A DNA stretch of 21,974 nucleotides from JAICTV01 sp035634055 (GCA_035634055.1 DASQDR010000249.1:1-21974); one strand, 5' to 3'; positions 1 to 6,447 are shown, counted from the first letter of the stretch. Made by a program: numbers and translations. Notes: generated by a model from the letters alone, not told the origin.

Positions 1-86
1 GGGCGGCCGGCGGGGCAGGGGCGGCCGGCGGGGCAGGGGCGGCCGGGGGGGCAGGGGGGGCAGGGGGGGCAGGGGGGGCAGGGGAC
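1..86 (+). repeat. G-rich in-frame tandem repeat (18-bp then 9-bp units)
   Basis: About two and a half copies of an 18-bp unit (GGGGCGGCCGGCGGGGCA) pass into four or five copies of a 9-bp unit (GGGGGGGCA). Both periods are multiples of three, so the frame of the partial gene is kept and the product is Ala/Gly low complexity. The G runs could form G-quadruplexes on the + strand. The repeat may extend left of the window. Confidence 0.85.
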
Positions 87-503
87 CGGAGCATTTACGC
101 GCTGGCGAGCGTTCCGCCGCCGGCGAGGAAATCCCCCATCGGCCCGCCCGGCAAGCCCTACGGGTTCCGCGTGAAGCTCGACGCGATCGGTGCGATCACG
201 ATCCAGTGGAAGTGCGACCACCCGCCCGGGGCCGAGGGGACGATCTACAAGGTGTTCCGGCGCATCGGGCACGGCGGCGCACCGGTGTACCTCGGCCTCA
301 CCGGCAAGAAATTTTTCGTGGACGACACGCTCCCGCCGGGCGGCGGGGGAGGCGGCGGGGGCGGCGGGGGCGGGGGCGGGGGCGGCACCGTCGTCTACCA
401 GGTGCGGGCCGAGCGCTCCACGAAGCGCGGCCAGCCGGCGGAGTTCAACGTGAACTTCGGCGCCGGACGACCCTCGCGCGCCGGGCCGCGCGCGGCGCCG
501 TGA
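1..503 (+). CDS. Fibronectin type III-like domain protein with glycine tracts, 5' end missing
   Basis: The reading frame is open to the left edge of the window, so the N-terminus is missing and the GTG at 171 is not the start. The first part reads as an Ala/Gly-rich low-complexity stretch made by tandem repeats. It is followed by a domain with the alternating pattern of a fibronectin type III fold (ITIQWKC, IYKVFRRIG, PVYLGLTGKKFFVDDTL, then VVYQVRAERS). A run of 16 consecutive glycines (bases 339-386) is inserted between the strand ending DDTLPP and the strand starting TVVYQ, where a surface loop would lie. FnIII domains usually mediate extracellular binding or spacing; no catalytic motif is visible. 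The tail is short and basic (GRPSRAGPRAAP). The fold assignment is by pattern only and the full-length function is unknown. Confidence 0.6.
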   Translation, partial: AAGGAGAAGGAGAAGGAGGAGGAGGAGDRSIYALASVPPPARKSPIGPPGKPYGFRVKLDAIGAITIQWKCDHPPGAEGTIYKVFRRIGHGGAPVYLGLTGKKFFVDDTLPPGGGGGGGGGGGGGGGGTVVYQVRAERSTKRGQPAEFNVNFGAGRPSRAGPRAAP

Positions 504-513
504 GGGGTGCGGA

Positions 514-763
514 CCGCGGATGAACGCGGATGGACGCGGATGGAAGAGAAGCGGTTGGCCACGAAGGGGCACGAATGGGCACGAATGAAGAGGGTTCATC
601 GCCGTGGTTCGCGCCAATGGGTGGCATTGGCAGAGCGGATTGCCCACGAACCCTCACGAATCCTCACGAATGCCGAACGAATTCATCCCTGATTCGTGAA
701 GATTCGTGAAGATTCGTGGACGGTCCTCTCTTCATCCGCGTTCATCCGCGTTCATCCGCGGTT
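514..763. repeat. Outer inverted repeat of CGCGGATGAA units, downstream of the FnIII gene
   Basis: The left arm (514-544) is about three copies of the 10-bp unit CGCGGATGAA/CGCGGATGGA. The right arm (731-763) is the same unit on the opposite strand (TTCATCCGCG three times). The arms match almost base for base and bracket a second repeat family (CACGAAT). The left arm begins about 10 bases after the FnIII stop codon. No gene is visible in 504-946. Short ORFs there are made of the repeats themselves. Confidence 0.85.
645..719. repeat. Inner inverted repeat of CACGAAT units
   Basis: Left arm 645-673 carries CACGAA at about 10-bp spacing (CCTCACGAAT). Right arm 690-719 is its inverse, GATTCGTGAA repeated. 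The loop is about 16-20 bp. A further set of CACGAAT units at 559-586 pairs best with the inverse units at 884-912, so families are nested within each other. The function is unknown. An RNA of this stretch would fold into a long imperfect hairpin. Confidence 0.8.
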
Positions 764-838
764 CCCTCCTCCGCGCCCGTCACGCCGCGAGGGGCCGCGC
801 GCCCGCGCGCGCGCGGTGGCGGCATCACGGGTGAATCT

Positions 839-946
839 CCACGAATCCCACGAATCTTCACGAATGAGAACAAATTCTTCTCTCATTCGTGTCCATTCGT
901 GCCATTCGTGGCCTCCCGCTCTTCTTCATCCGCGTTCGTCCGCGGC
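839..946. repeat. CACGAAT inverted repeat plus CGCGGATGAA copy abutting the pyrH stop
   Basis: Bases 839-871 (CACGAATC, CACGAATCTT, CACGAATGAG) are mirrored at 881-912 (CTCATTCGTGTCCATTCGTG and onward) around a loop of about 10 bp. Bases 920-946 hold one more CGCGGATGAA-type array, which on the minus strand begins directly after the pyrH TGA. This is the 3' untranslated region of pyrH and may act as its transcript end, but no U-tract is visible. Confidence 0.8.
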
Positions 947-1669
947 TCAAGAGGTGATCCGCGTCCCCACCTTCTCCCCGCGCAGGACGCGGGCGATGTT
1001 GCCGGGGGTCTTCAGGTTGAACACCACCAGCGGGAGCTTGCGCTCCATGGCCAGGGTGATGGCCGTCAGGTCCATCACGCGGAGCTGGTCGCGGTGGACC
1101 TGCTGGTAGGTGATCTCCTCGTAAAGCCGCGCGGACTTGTCCTTCTTCGGGTCGGCGGTGTAGATGCCGTCGACCTTGGTCGCCTTGAGCAGCACGTCGG
1201 CCTGGATCTCGGTCGCCCGCAGCGCGGCGGAGGTGTCGGTGGTGAAGAACGGGTTGCCGGTGCCGGCGGCGAGGATGATCGCGCGCCCCTTCTCCAGGTG
1301 GCGGATCGCCCGCCGGCGGATGAACGGCTCGGCCACGCTGTAAACGCTGATCGCGCTCATCACCCGCGTGGGCTGGCCCATCTTCTCCATCGTCTCCTGC
1401 AGCGCGACGGCGTTGAGGACCGTGGCGAGCATCCCCATGTAGTCGGCCGTGGCGCGGGGGATGTTCCCCTCGGCGCTGAACGTCGCGCCGCGGATGAAGT
1501 TGCCGCCGCCGACGACGACCGCGAGCTGCACGCCCGTCCGGCAGACCTCGATGCACTCGCGGGCGATCTCGTCCAGCTCCTCCCCCTCGATCCCGAACCC
1601 CCCCTCGGGGCAGAACCCTTCGCCGGAGATCTTCAGCAGCACACGCTTGTACAGGGGGCCATCGGGCAT
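947..1669 (-). CDS. pyrH: UMP kinase (uridylate kinase)
   Basis: The 240-aa protein has the usual bacterial length for PyrH, which phosphorylates UMP to UDP in pyrimidine nucleotide synthesis and belongs to the amino-acid-kinase fold as a cytoplasmic hexamer. Visible motifs are K13-ISGE, the nucleotide loop GGGNFIRG (54-61), the UMP-binding RATADYMG (72-79, with D76), GTGNPFFTTDT (136-146) and DGIYTADP (167-174). The protein ends in KVGTRITS, as is common in this family. The ATG start has no Shine-Dalgarno sequence; a TATAAT lies 8 nt upstream, suggesting a leaderless mRNA. In many bacteria pyrH sits with tsf, rpsB and frr; here it stands alone, convergent with the FnIII gene and divergent from aroK. 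No missing motif is seen. Confidence 0.97.
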   Translation of the reverse strand: MPDGPLYKRVLLKISGEGFCPEGGFGIEGEELDEIARECIEVCRTGVQLAVVVGGGNFIRGATFSAEGNIPRATADYMGMLATVLNAVALQETMEKMGQPTRVMSAISVYSVAEPFIRRRAIRHLEKGRAIILAAGTGNPFFTTDTSAALRATEIQADVLLKATKVDGIYTADPKKDKSARLYEEITYQQVHRDQLRVMDLTAITLAMERKLPLVVFNLKTPGNIARVLRGEKVGTRITS

Positions 1670-1677
1670 GGCGGGGG

Positions 1678-1705
1678 ATTATACGGATGCGACGCGGTTC
1701 GTCAT
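1678..1705 (-). promoter_or_regulatory. Probable pyrH promoter giving a leaderless transcript
   Basis: On the minus strand a perfect TATAAT (1683-1678) lies 8 nt before the pyrH ATG, with ATGACG (1705-1700, 4 of 6 to TTGACA) 16 nt upstream. Transcription starting about 7-9 nt after the -10 would begin at or next to the A of the start codon. No purine-rich ribosome site is present. Confidence 0.65.
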
Positions 1706-1721
1706 GGGCGGCGGGGCGAAG

Positions 1722-1818
1722 AGTTGCCGCGGAGACGAGTTGCCGGTTGCCGAGTGGCGAGCGTTGCCAGTGGGGGGAGAGAAGCGTTGCCAGTTGCCGG
1801 TGGTCGGTCGTCAGCGGG
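1722..1818. repeat. Degenerate GTTGCCRGT repeat in the pyrH/aroK divergent spacer
   Basis: GTTGCC recurs five or more times (GTTGCCGCGG, GTTGCCGGTTGCCGAG, GCGTTGCCAGTG, GCGTTGCCAGTTGCCGG), then passes into GGTCGGTCGTC. Spacing is irregular and all copies are on one strand, so this one is not an obvious palindrome. The rest of the 260-bp spacer holds the two divergent promoters and a GC-rich stem near 1850-1873. Confidence 0.6.
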
Positions 1819-1892
1819 GGGCGAAGAGGGTTGTATGGAATCCCGCGCTCCGGCGGCGGGTTACCGCCGGCGCGTTGATCCGCCCGCCCCCT

Positions 1893-1921
1893 TTGACATC
1901 CGCCGCGCGAGCCCGGACAAC
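1893..1921 (+). promoter_or_regulatory. Probable aroK promoter giving a leaderless transcript
   Basis: A perfect TTGACA (1893-1898) is followed after exactly 17 nt by GACAAC (1916-1921, a weak -10 with 3 of 6 matches), then 8 nt to the GTG start. This is the same -10-to-start spacing as at pyrH. No ribosome binding site is seen before the GTG. Confidence 0.5.
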
Positions 1922-1929
1922 TGCCGGGC

Positions 1930-2445
1930 GTGAGCACCGTCCTGATCGGATATCGCGGCAGCGGGAAGACGACCATCGGGCAGAAGCTGGCCGATCATTT
2001 GTGGCAGAAGTTCGTCGACACCGACCAGATGGTGCAGGCGCGGGCGGGGAAGTCGATTCGGGAGATCTTCGAGCAGGAGGGCGAGCCGCGCTTCCGCGAG
2101 CTGGAGGCGGAGGCGATCCGCGAGGCGGCGGGGTTGCAGGAGCACGTGATCGCCCTCGGCGGGGGGGCGCCGCTGCGGGAGGAGAACCGGCGGGTCATCC
2201 AGGCGGCGGGGCACCGCGTCATCTACCTCAAGTGCGAGCCGCAGGAACTGGCCAAGCGGATCGCCGCGGACCCGGAGACGGCCGCCCTTCGCCCGCACCT
2301 GACGTCGCTCGGGGGCGGGGTCGAGGAGATTACCGCCGTGCTGGCCGAGCGCGAGCCGATCTACCGGGCAATGATGGACGCGGAGCTGGAAGTGACGTAC
2401 CTGGAGCCGGCGGAGGCGATGGTGTACATCGTGAGACTGCTGTAG
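1930..2445 (+). CDS. aroK: Shikimate kinase
   Basis: The 171-aa protein matches the family length. Shikimate kinase phosphorylates shikimate with ATP in aromatic amino-acid synthesis (cytoplasm). The Walker A loop is GYRGSGKTT (7-15). The substrate/Mg aspartates are in VDTDQ (D30, D32). RFRELE carries the shikimate-binding arginine (R56), GGG is at 77-79, the LID arginine is R121 in ALRPHL, and AEREPIYR (R141) is the adenine-side motif. The GTG start at 1930 gives the expected short lead-in before the first strand (STVLIGYRG). aroK is often next to aroB; here no aroB is in the window. A palindromic repeat begins 8 bases after the stop. Confidence 0.96.
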   Translation: MSTVLIGYRGSGKTTIGQKLADHLWQKFVDTDQMVQARAGKSIREIFEQEGEPRFRELEAEAIREAAGLQEHVIALGGGAPLREENRRVIQAAGHRVIYLKCEPQELAKRIAADPETAALRPHLTSLGGGVEEITAVLAEREPIYRAMMDAELEVTYLEPAEAMVYIVRLL

Positions 2446-2453
2446 CCGCTCGC

Positions 2454-2633
2454 GCTAAATCCGAATGTCGAAGCGCGAGATCCGAAGCAAATCCCAAGGC
2501 GGAAAAAGGAAATGTCCGAAACAAGAGGGAGCGGCGTTTCGCCCGCGCGCGGCACTTCTGCCTGCGTTTGCATCTTTGAGATTTCCGACCTCTGATTTGT
2601 TTCGGATCTCGTGCTTCCCCATTCGGATTTAGC
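2454..2633. repeat. 40-bp imperfect inverted repeat between aroK and prepilin peptidase
   Basis: The left arm (2454-2493, beginning GCTAAATCCGAATGTCGAAG) and the right arm (2594-2633) are reverse complements at about 36 of 40 positions, separated by 100 bp. Within the arms, CCGAA recurs (ATCCGAATG, GATCCGAAGC). The loop contains further related pieces (ATGTCCGAAACAAG and its partial inverse). The left arm starts 8 bases after the aroK stop and the right arm overlaps the first codons assigned to the next gene. Transcribed, it could form a very long hairpin. Confidence 0.9.
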
Positions 2634-4083
2634 ACCAAGCCCATTGTCCCACACCGTTCTCATTCTCTTCCTCTTCGCCCTGGGCGCTTCCGTCGGCAGC
2701 TTTCTCAACGTCGTCGTCTGGCGGTTGCCGCAGATCGAGCACGACCCGGACGATCGCTCGCTCCTCGGCGGGTTCTTCAAGACGATTCAAGGGTTGTCCA
2801 ACCCGCCGTCGCACTGCCCCAAGTGCGGCACGCCGCTGAAGTGGTACGACAACCTCCCGGTCATCGGCTGGCTGCGGCTGGGGGGGAAGTGCCGGGCGTG
2901 CGGGCAGCCGATCTCGGCGCGCTACCCGATCGTCGAGGCGGTCTGCGGGCTGCTGTTCGTCTTCTATTACGTGATGTTCTTCGTGGTGCAGGTCGGCCCG
3001 TGCGCGCCGCGGCCGGCGATGGTGCCGGACGGGGCGCTCGGCGTCTTCCAGATGGTCGCGCGCCCGCTCTTCATCCGCGACGATTGGCCGATCTACCTGC
3101 TCTACATGGCGCTGATCGGCGGGCTGCTGGCGGCCAGCCTGATCGACGCCGAGCTGTTCATCATCCCGGTGGAGATCCCGTGGGTGCTGGCGGCGGTGGG
3201 GATCGTGGTGCACGCGATCATCGACCGCCCGTCGCTGCCCGGCGCGCTGAATGCGAACGTCGGCGCGGCCGCGCTGGCGGCGGGGGGGGCGGTGGGGTTG
3301 ATCCTCAGCATCGCGCTCTACCTGCGCGGCATCATCCCGCAGAGCTTCCCGGACGGGGAGCCGATGCAGGACGTGGACGAGCCGGGCGCGGGCGCGGGCG
3401 CGGTGCAGGCGAAGGATCCCGCGACGGGCGTTGCGGTGAAATCCCGCGCCGCCGGTGGCGCGGCGAAACCGTCGGGTGACGTCGCAGAACCGCGCGCGGC
3501 GGTGAACGATCCGCCACCCACGGCGGCGGCGGCGGCGGCACCGGTGGGGCGGGCGGAGCTGATGGTCGAGATGCGCAAGGAGATGCTCTTCCTCACCCCG
3601 CCGCTGCTGCTGGCGTCGCTGTGGTGGTTCGCGGTGATGAAAATCCCGGCGGTGGGGCGGGGGTGGGAGTCGGCGGTGGCCTACGACTGGGTCAGCGGGC
3701 TGCTCGGCGCGGTCCTGGGAGCGCTGGTGGGCGGGATGGTGGTGTGGGTCACGCGCATCCTCGGCACGATCGGCTTCGGGCGGCTGGCGATGGGGCTCGG
3801 CGACGTCCACCTGATGTTCGGCGTCGGGGCGATCATCGGGGCCGGCGGGGCGACGGTGGCGTTCTTCCTCGCGCCGTTCTTCGGCATCGCCATCGCCGTC
3901 TGGATGCTCTTCACCGGCACGCGCCGCGAGCTGCCGTACGGCCCGTACCTGAGCCTGGCGACGGCGTTCGTGCTGCTGTTCGGCTGCCCGATCCTCGCCT
4001 GGCTGACCCCGGGCATGATGGGCCTGAGCCTGATGATCCGGGAACTCTTTGGCGCAGGCGGGGCCGCCGGGCCGATGGGATGA
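2611..4083 (+). CDS. Prepilin peptidase (type IV leader peptidase), unusually long
   Basis: This is an inner-membrane aspartyl peptidase of the GspO/PilD family, which cleaves and usually N-methylates type IV pilin-like precursors. The N-terminal membrane segment with GASVGSFLNVVVWRLP is the family signature. A four-cysteine zinc-type site follows (CPKC at 69-72, CRAC at 94-97). The catalytic aspartates are D179 in LIDAELFIIP and D398 in MGLGDVHLMFG. At 490 aa it is far longer than the typical 250-290 aa. The extra length is mostly between the aspartates, including a low-complexity Ala/Pro/Gly linker at about 250-312. The GTG at 2611 lies inside the upstream inverted repeat; TTG at 2644, giving a start directly before the membrane segment, is a credible alternative. 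No clear ribosome site helps to decide. No pilin gene is nearby. Confidence 0.93.
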   Translation: MLPHSDLAPSPLSHTVLILFLFALGASVGSFLNVVVWRLPQIEHDPDDRSLLGGFFKTIQGLSNPPSHCPKCGTPLKWYDNLPVIGWLRLGGKCRACGQPISARYPIVEAVCGLLFVFYYVMFFVVQVGPCAPRPAMVPDGALGVFQMVARPLFIRDDWPIYLLYMALIGGLLAASLIDAELFIIPVEIPWVLAAVGIVVHAIIDRPSLPGALNANVGAAALAAGGAVGLILSIALYLRGIIPQSFPDGEPMQDVDEPGAGAGAVQAKDPATGVAVKSRAAGGAAKPSGDVAEPRAAVNDPPPTAAAAAAPVGRAELMVEMRKEMLFLTPPLLLASLWWFAVMKIPAVGRGWESAVAYDWVSGLLGAVLGALVGGMVVWVTRILGTIGFGRLAMGLGDVHLMFGVGAIIGAGGATVAFFLAPFFGIAIAVWMLFTGTRRELPYGPYLSLATAFVLLFGCPILAWLTPGMMGLSLMIRELFGAGGAAGPMG

Positions 4084-4475
4084 GACGCATGGGAAACTTC
4101 TGGCTCAAGGCGAAGGTCGTCACCAAGATCGTGCTGTTCGCCATCCTGTCGATCGCGGTGCTGATCTTCACGGTGCAGAACATCAACAAGCCGGTGACGC
4201 TGTGGCTCTGGAACGACATCCAGACCACGCTGCTGAAGGTGCTGCTGGCCACGGCGCTGATCAGCGCGATCTTCACGTTCCTGCTGGGCACCGCCCTGCG
4301 CACCGTCCGCCAGATCCGCGAGCTGCGCGCCCGTAACCGCGGCGCTGCCCTGGAGCGCGAGGTGGCGGACATGAAGGCGAAGGCGGCCATGCTCAAGACC
4401 AAGCCGGCGACGGGCGCCGAACCGCTGCGAGCGGACCCGGCCCTGAGCGACGTGGACCCGGAGGAGCGGAGCTGA
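4080..4475 (+). CDS. LapA-like (DUF1049-type) small membrane protein
   Basis: The 131-aa protein has two predicted membrane helices (about 13-33, IVLFAILSIAVLIFTVQN; and about 47-70, LLKVLLATALISAIFTFLLG) and a charged cytoplasmic tail with likely coiled coil (RQIRELRARNRGAALEREVADMKAKAA). The first helix followed by QNxxPVTLW and the second helix ending in a basic RxxRxxRxL stretch resemble LapA/DUF1049 proteins, whose role is in envelope or LPS assembly control in E. coli; no function is proven here. The start ATG at 4080 overlaps the prepilin peptidase stop (ATGA), implying translational coupling. An in-frame ATG at 4089 is the alternative start. The stop codon is followed immediately by a palindromic repeat. 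Confidence 0.75.
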   Translation: MRRMGNFWLKAKVVTKIVLFAILSIAVLIFTVQNINKPVTLWLWNDIQTTLLKVLLATALISAIFTFLLGTALRTVRQIRELRARNRGAALEREVADMKAKAAMLKTKPATGAEPLRADPALSDVDPEERS

Positions 4476-4596
4476 CCACGAATCCACGAAGGCACGAAGC
4501 GGTTGACCGCCGGTCCTGATCTGCCTGCTCCGATTGAAAATGCCGATCGATGGATCAGGAGACGACGGCCGACTTCGTGCCTTCGTGGCTTCGTGG
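4476..4596. repeat. 24-bp inverted repeat of CACGAAG units after the LapA-like gene
   Basis: The left arm (4476-4499, CCACGAATCCACGAAGGCAC and onward) and the right arm (4573-4596) match as reverse complements at 23 of 24 bases. An inner pair, TCCTGATC and GATCAGGA, extends the palindrome inside the 73-bp loop. The left arm begins on the base after the TGA stop codon. The unit resembles the CACGAAT family at 559-912. Confidence 0.9.
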
Positions 4597-4627
4597 TTCC
4601 TCTCCCCCGCCCCGGCACGCGCAAAAC

Positions 4628-4655
4628 TTGACGTGCGCGCGCGATTTCTTAGCAT
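4628..4655 (+). promoter_or_regulatory. Probable sigma-70-type promoter of the OmpA-family gene
   Basis: TTGACG (4628-4633) and TAGCAT (4650-4655) are separated by 16 nt. Transcription from here would give a leader of about 65 nt carrying the ribosome site AAAGGAG (4716-4722), 6 nt before the ATG. This contrasts with the short or absent leaders at other genes in the window. Confidence 0.55.
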
Positions 4656-4728
4656 TCCCCGCGGTTCCGGCCCCGCAGAAGGGTCGGCGGAACACGGGCC
4701 GGGGTGACCTGAGCGAAAGGAGTCGCGG

Positions 4729-5382
4729 ATGCGAATCGCACGGATAAGTGTGCTGGCGGCGTTGCTGGTCGGGGCGTTTGGCGGCGGGTGCCAGAACAAG
4801 CTTTACGACGAGAACCGCGCCCTGCACCAGCAGAACCGCGAGCTCCAGACGCAACTGGCGGCGGCGAACAACGAGCCCAAGGCGGACCCCGCGCAGATCC
4901 AGCAGCTCCAGTCGCAGCTCGCCGAGCGCGACGCCAAGCTGGCGGAACTTCAGAACCAGCTCCGCCAGCCGGCGGCGGACCAGTCGGCGGCGGACGTGCA
5001 GGGCGTCGAGGCAACCTTCGACCAGGCGTCGCAGAAGATGACCGTGGCCGTCCCCGGCGACGTCCTGTTCGCCCCGGGCGACGCCGCCATCCGCGACACC
5101 GCCAAGGGAACGCTCGACAAGGTCGCCCGCTCGCTCAAGGGGGACTACGCCGGCAAGACCGTCCGAATCGAGGGGCACACCGATGCCGACCCGATCAAGT
5201 ACAGCAAGTGGAAGAGCAACCAGGAGCTGAGCGTCGCCCGGGCGGCGGCGGTCAAGGCGTACCTGGTCAAGCAGGGCGTCGACGCCTCCCTCATCACCAC
5301 CGCCGGCCTCGGGTCCGACAAGCCCAAGGGGAAGGACAAGGCCGTCAACCGGCGGGTGGATATCGTCGTGGCGATGAGATAG
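4729..5382 (+). CDS. OmpA-family peptidoglycan-binding lipoprotein
   Basis: The 217-aa protein starts with a signal peptide (MRIARISVLAALLVGAFGGG) ending at C21. The GGGC box is a slightly atypical lipobox, so lipidation is likely but not certain. Residues 25-80 are rich in Q, E and L with heptad-like spacing and should form a coiled coil. The C-terminal 110 residues are an OmpA-like domain (DVLFAPGDAAI, VRIEGHTDADPI, LSVARAAAVKAYL, VNRRVDIVV). The GHTD aspartate and the NRR arginine are the positions that hold the diaminopimelate of peptidoglycan in OmpA/Pal. The likely role is tethering the outer envelope to the cell wall, as Pal does. It lacks neighbouring tol genes. The start is supported by a strong ribosome site. 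Confidence 0.92.
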   Translation: MRIARISVLAALLVGAFGGGCQNKLYDENRALHQQNRELQTQLAAANNEPKADPAQIQQLQSQLAERDAKLAELQNQLRQPAADQSAADVQGVEATFDQASQKMTVAVPGDVLFAPGDAAIRDTAKGTLDKVARSLKGDYAGKTVRIEGHTDADPIKYSKWKSNQELSVARAAAVKAYLVKQGVDASLITTAGLGSDKPKGKDKAVNRRVDIVVAMR

Positions 5383-5398
5383 TCGGCAAGGCAAGTCC

Positions 5399-5509
5399 TG
5401 AGTGCTAAGTGCTGAGTGAAGACGGGCGGCCGGGCGATCCCCGGTCGCCTATCATTTGCGCCGGCGCGCAGCTCCTACTCAGCATTCAGCATTCAGCATT
5501 CAGCACTCA
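5399..5509. repeat. Inverted repeat of 7-bp TTCAGCA units between the OmpA gene and hisH
   Basis: The left arm (5399-5418, TGAGTGCTAAGTGCTGAGTG) is mirrored at about 17 of 20 positions by the right arm (5477-5509), which is four to five tandem copies of TTCAGCA. The loop is about 58 bp and contains TATCAT (5450-5455), a possible -10 box. The right arm ends one base before the hisH start codon and replaces any ribosome binding site. Confidence 0.85.
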
Positions 5510-5510
5510 A

Positions 5511-6122
5511 ATGATCTCGATCGTCGATTATGGCATGGCCAACCTCCGCTCGGTGCAGAAGGCATTCGAGCAGGTGGGCCACCGCGCCGACGTGGTATCG
5601 AGGCCTGAGGAAATCGACCGCGCCGACAAGCTCGTGCTGCCCGGCGTCGGCGCGTTCTGCGACGCGGTCGCCACGCTGCGCAGCAGCGAGCTGGCCGGGC
5701 CGATCGTCCGGCACATCGAGCGCGGCAAGCCGTTCCTCGGCATCTGCCTTGGGTTGCAGATGCTGTTCGACGTCGGCTACGAGGACGGCGAGCACGCCGG
5801 GCTCGGCGTCCTCAAGGGGCGGTGCGTCCGCTTCGACGTGGACGAGAAGCTCGCCCTCAAGGTCCCGCACATGGGGTGGAACCAGCTCGACGTGAAGCGC
5901 CCGGCGCCGATCTTCCGCGACCTGCCGAGCGGCGCCAGCGTTTACTTCGTGCACGGCTACCACGTGGAGCCGGAGGACGATTCGGTCGTCGCCACCACCA
6001 CCGACTACGGCCGGCCGTTCGTCTCCAGCATCTGGCGCGACAACGTGATGGCCACCCAGTTCCACCCGGAGAAAAGCCAGCAGGTGGGGCTGAAGATCCT
6101 GTCGAATTTTGCGGGGCTGTGA
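5511..6122 (+). CDS. hisH: Imidazole glycerol phosphate synthase, glutaminase subunit
   Basis: The 203-aa class I glutamine amidotransferase supplies ammonia to HisF for imidazole ring closure in histidine synthesis. It shows the N-terminal IVDYGMANLRSV, the oxyanion region PGVGAF (44-49), the nucleophile C79 in GICLGLQ, the PHMGWN and YFVHGYH segments typical of HisH, and the catalytic H185 and E187 in QFHPEKS. The reading frame extends upstream to 5409, but that part is repeat sequence and the family start is the ATG at 5511. There is no Shine-Dalgarno sequence; the leader is entirely repeat. hisF and hisA, usual neighbours, are not in the window. Confidence 0.97.
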   Translation: MISIVDYGMANLRSVQKAFEQVGHRADVVSRPEEIDRADKLVLPGVGAFCDAVATLRSSELAGPIVRHIERGKPFLGICLGLQMLFDVGYEDGEHAGLGVLKGRCVRFDVDEKLALKVPHMGWNQLDVKRPAPIFRDLPSGASVYFVHGYHVEPEDDSVVATTTDYGRPFVSSIWRDNVMATQFHPEKSQQVGLKILSNFAGL

Positions 6123-6193
6123 GCCGCGGTACCGACGGCGGCGCTCACTGTGCGATGCTGAGGCGCGGCCACGCCTGAGAAGCGCGGCTGCGC

Positions 6194-6282
6194 TGTCATC
6201 CCGAAGCGTACTCGCGAGGGACTCGGGGACCGCCAACGGGTATCCGTCCCGAGATCCCTCGCGAGTACGCTTCGGGATGACA
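6194..6282. repeat. Long hairpin repeat (28-bp perfect arms) downstream of hisH
   Basis: Left arm 6194-6221 (starting TGTCATCCCGAAGCG) and right arm 6255-6282 are perfect reverse complements over 28 bp, with further near-matching bases (CTCGGGGA/TCCCGAGA) towards a small loop at about 6230-6246. It begins 71 bp after the hisH stop and could end or stabilise the transcript. Flanks hold GC-rich small stems (6160-6190) and a CCGCCGCCCG-type run (6301-6360). The 325-bp spacer shows no gene. Confidence 0.92.
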
Positions 6283-6410
6283 TGATGCTCTGGCGCTCCC
6301 TGCCCGCCGCCCGCCGCCGCACCGCCCGCTGCCGCCCGCCGCTCCGCGCCTGCCGCGTTCCTTACCGCTGCCGAACGGTTGACGTCGCTGTCCCTGGGGA
6401 AGGTCGACCG

Positions 6411-6439
6411 TTACCACGCGGGCGGGGGCGTCGCATAAC
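6411..6439 (+). promoter_or_regulatory. Probable promoter of the dehydrogenase gene, leaderless geometry
   Basis: TTACCA (6411-6416, 4 of 6 to TTGACA) and CATAAC (6434-6439, 4 of 6 to TATAAT) are separated by exactly 17 nt. CATAAC lies 8 nt before the ATG at 6448. No ribosome binding site is present in between. Confidence 0.5.
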
Positions 6440-6447
6440 ATGCGGGC

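Noticed and set aside
514..946. Possible replication origin with DnaA boxes or iterons
   Set aside because: The units (CGCGGATGAA, CACGAAT) do not match TTATCCACA, no AT-rich unwinding region is present, and similar arrays occur in several other spacers.
716..1933. 405-codon plus-strand frame across pyrH
   Set aside because: It is antisense to a clear pyrH and its ends consist of spacer repeats.
5409..5510. Upstream extension of hisH
   Set aside because: The extra codons are repeat sequence and the family begins with the ISIVDYGMANL segment, so the ATG at 5511 is the start.
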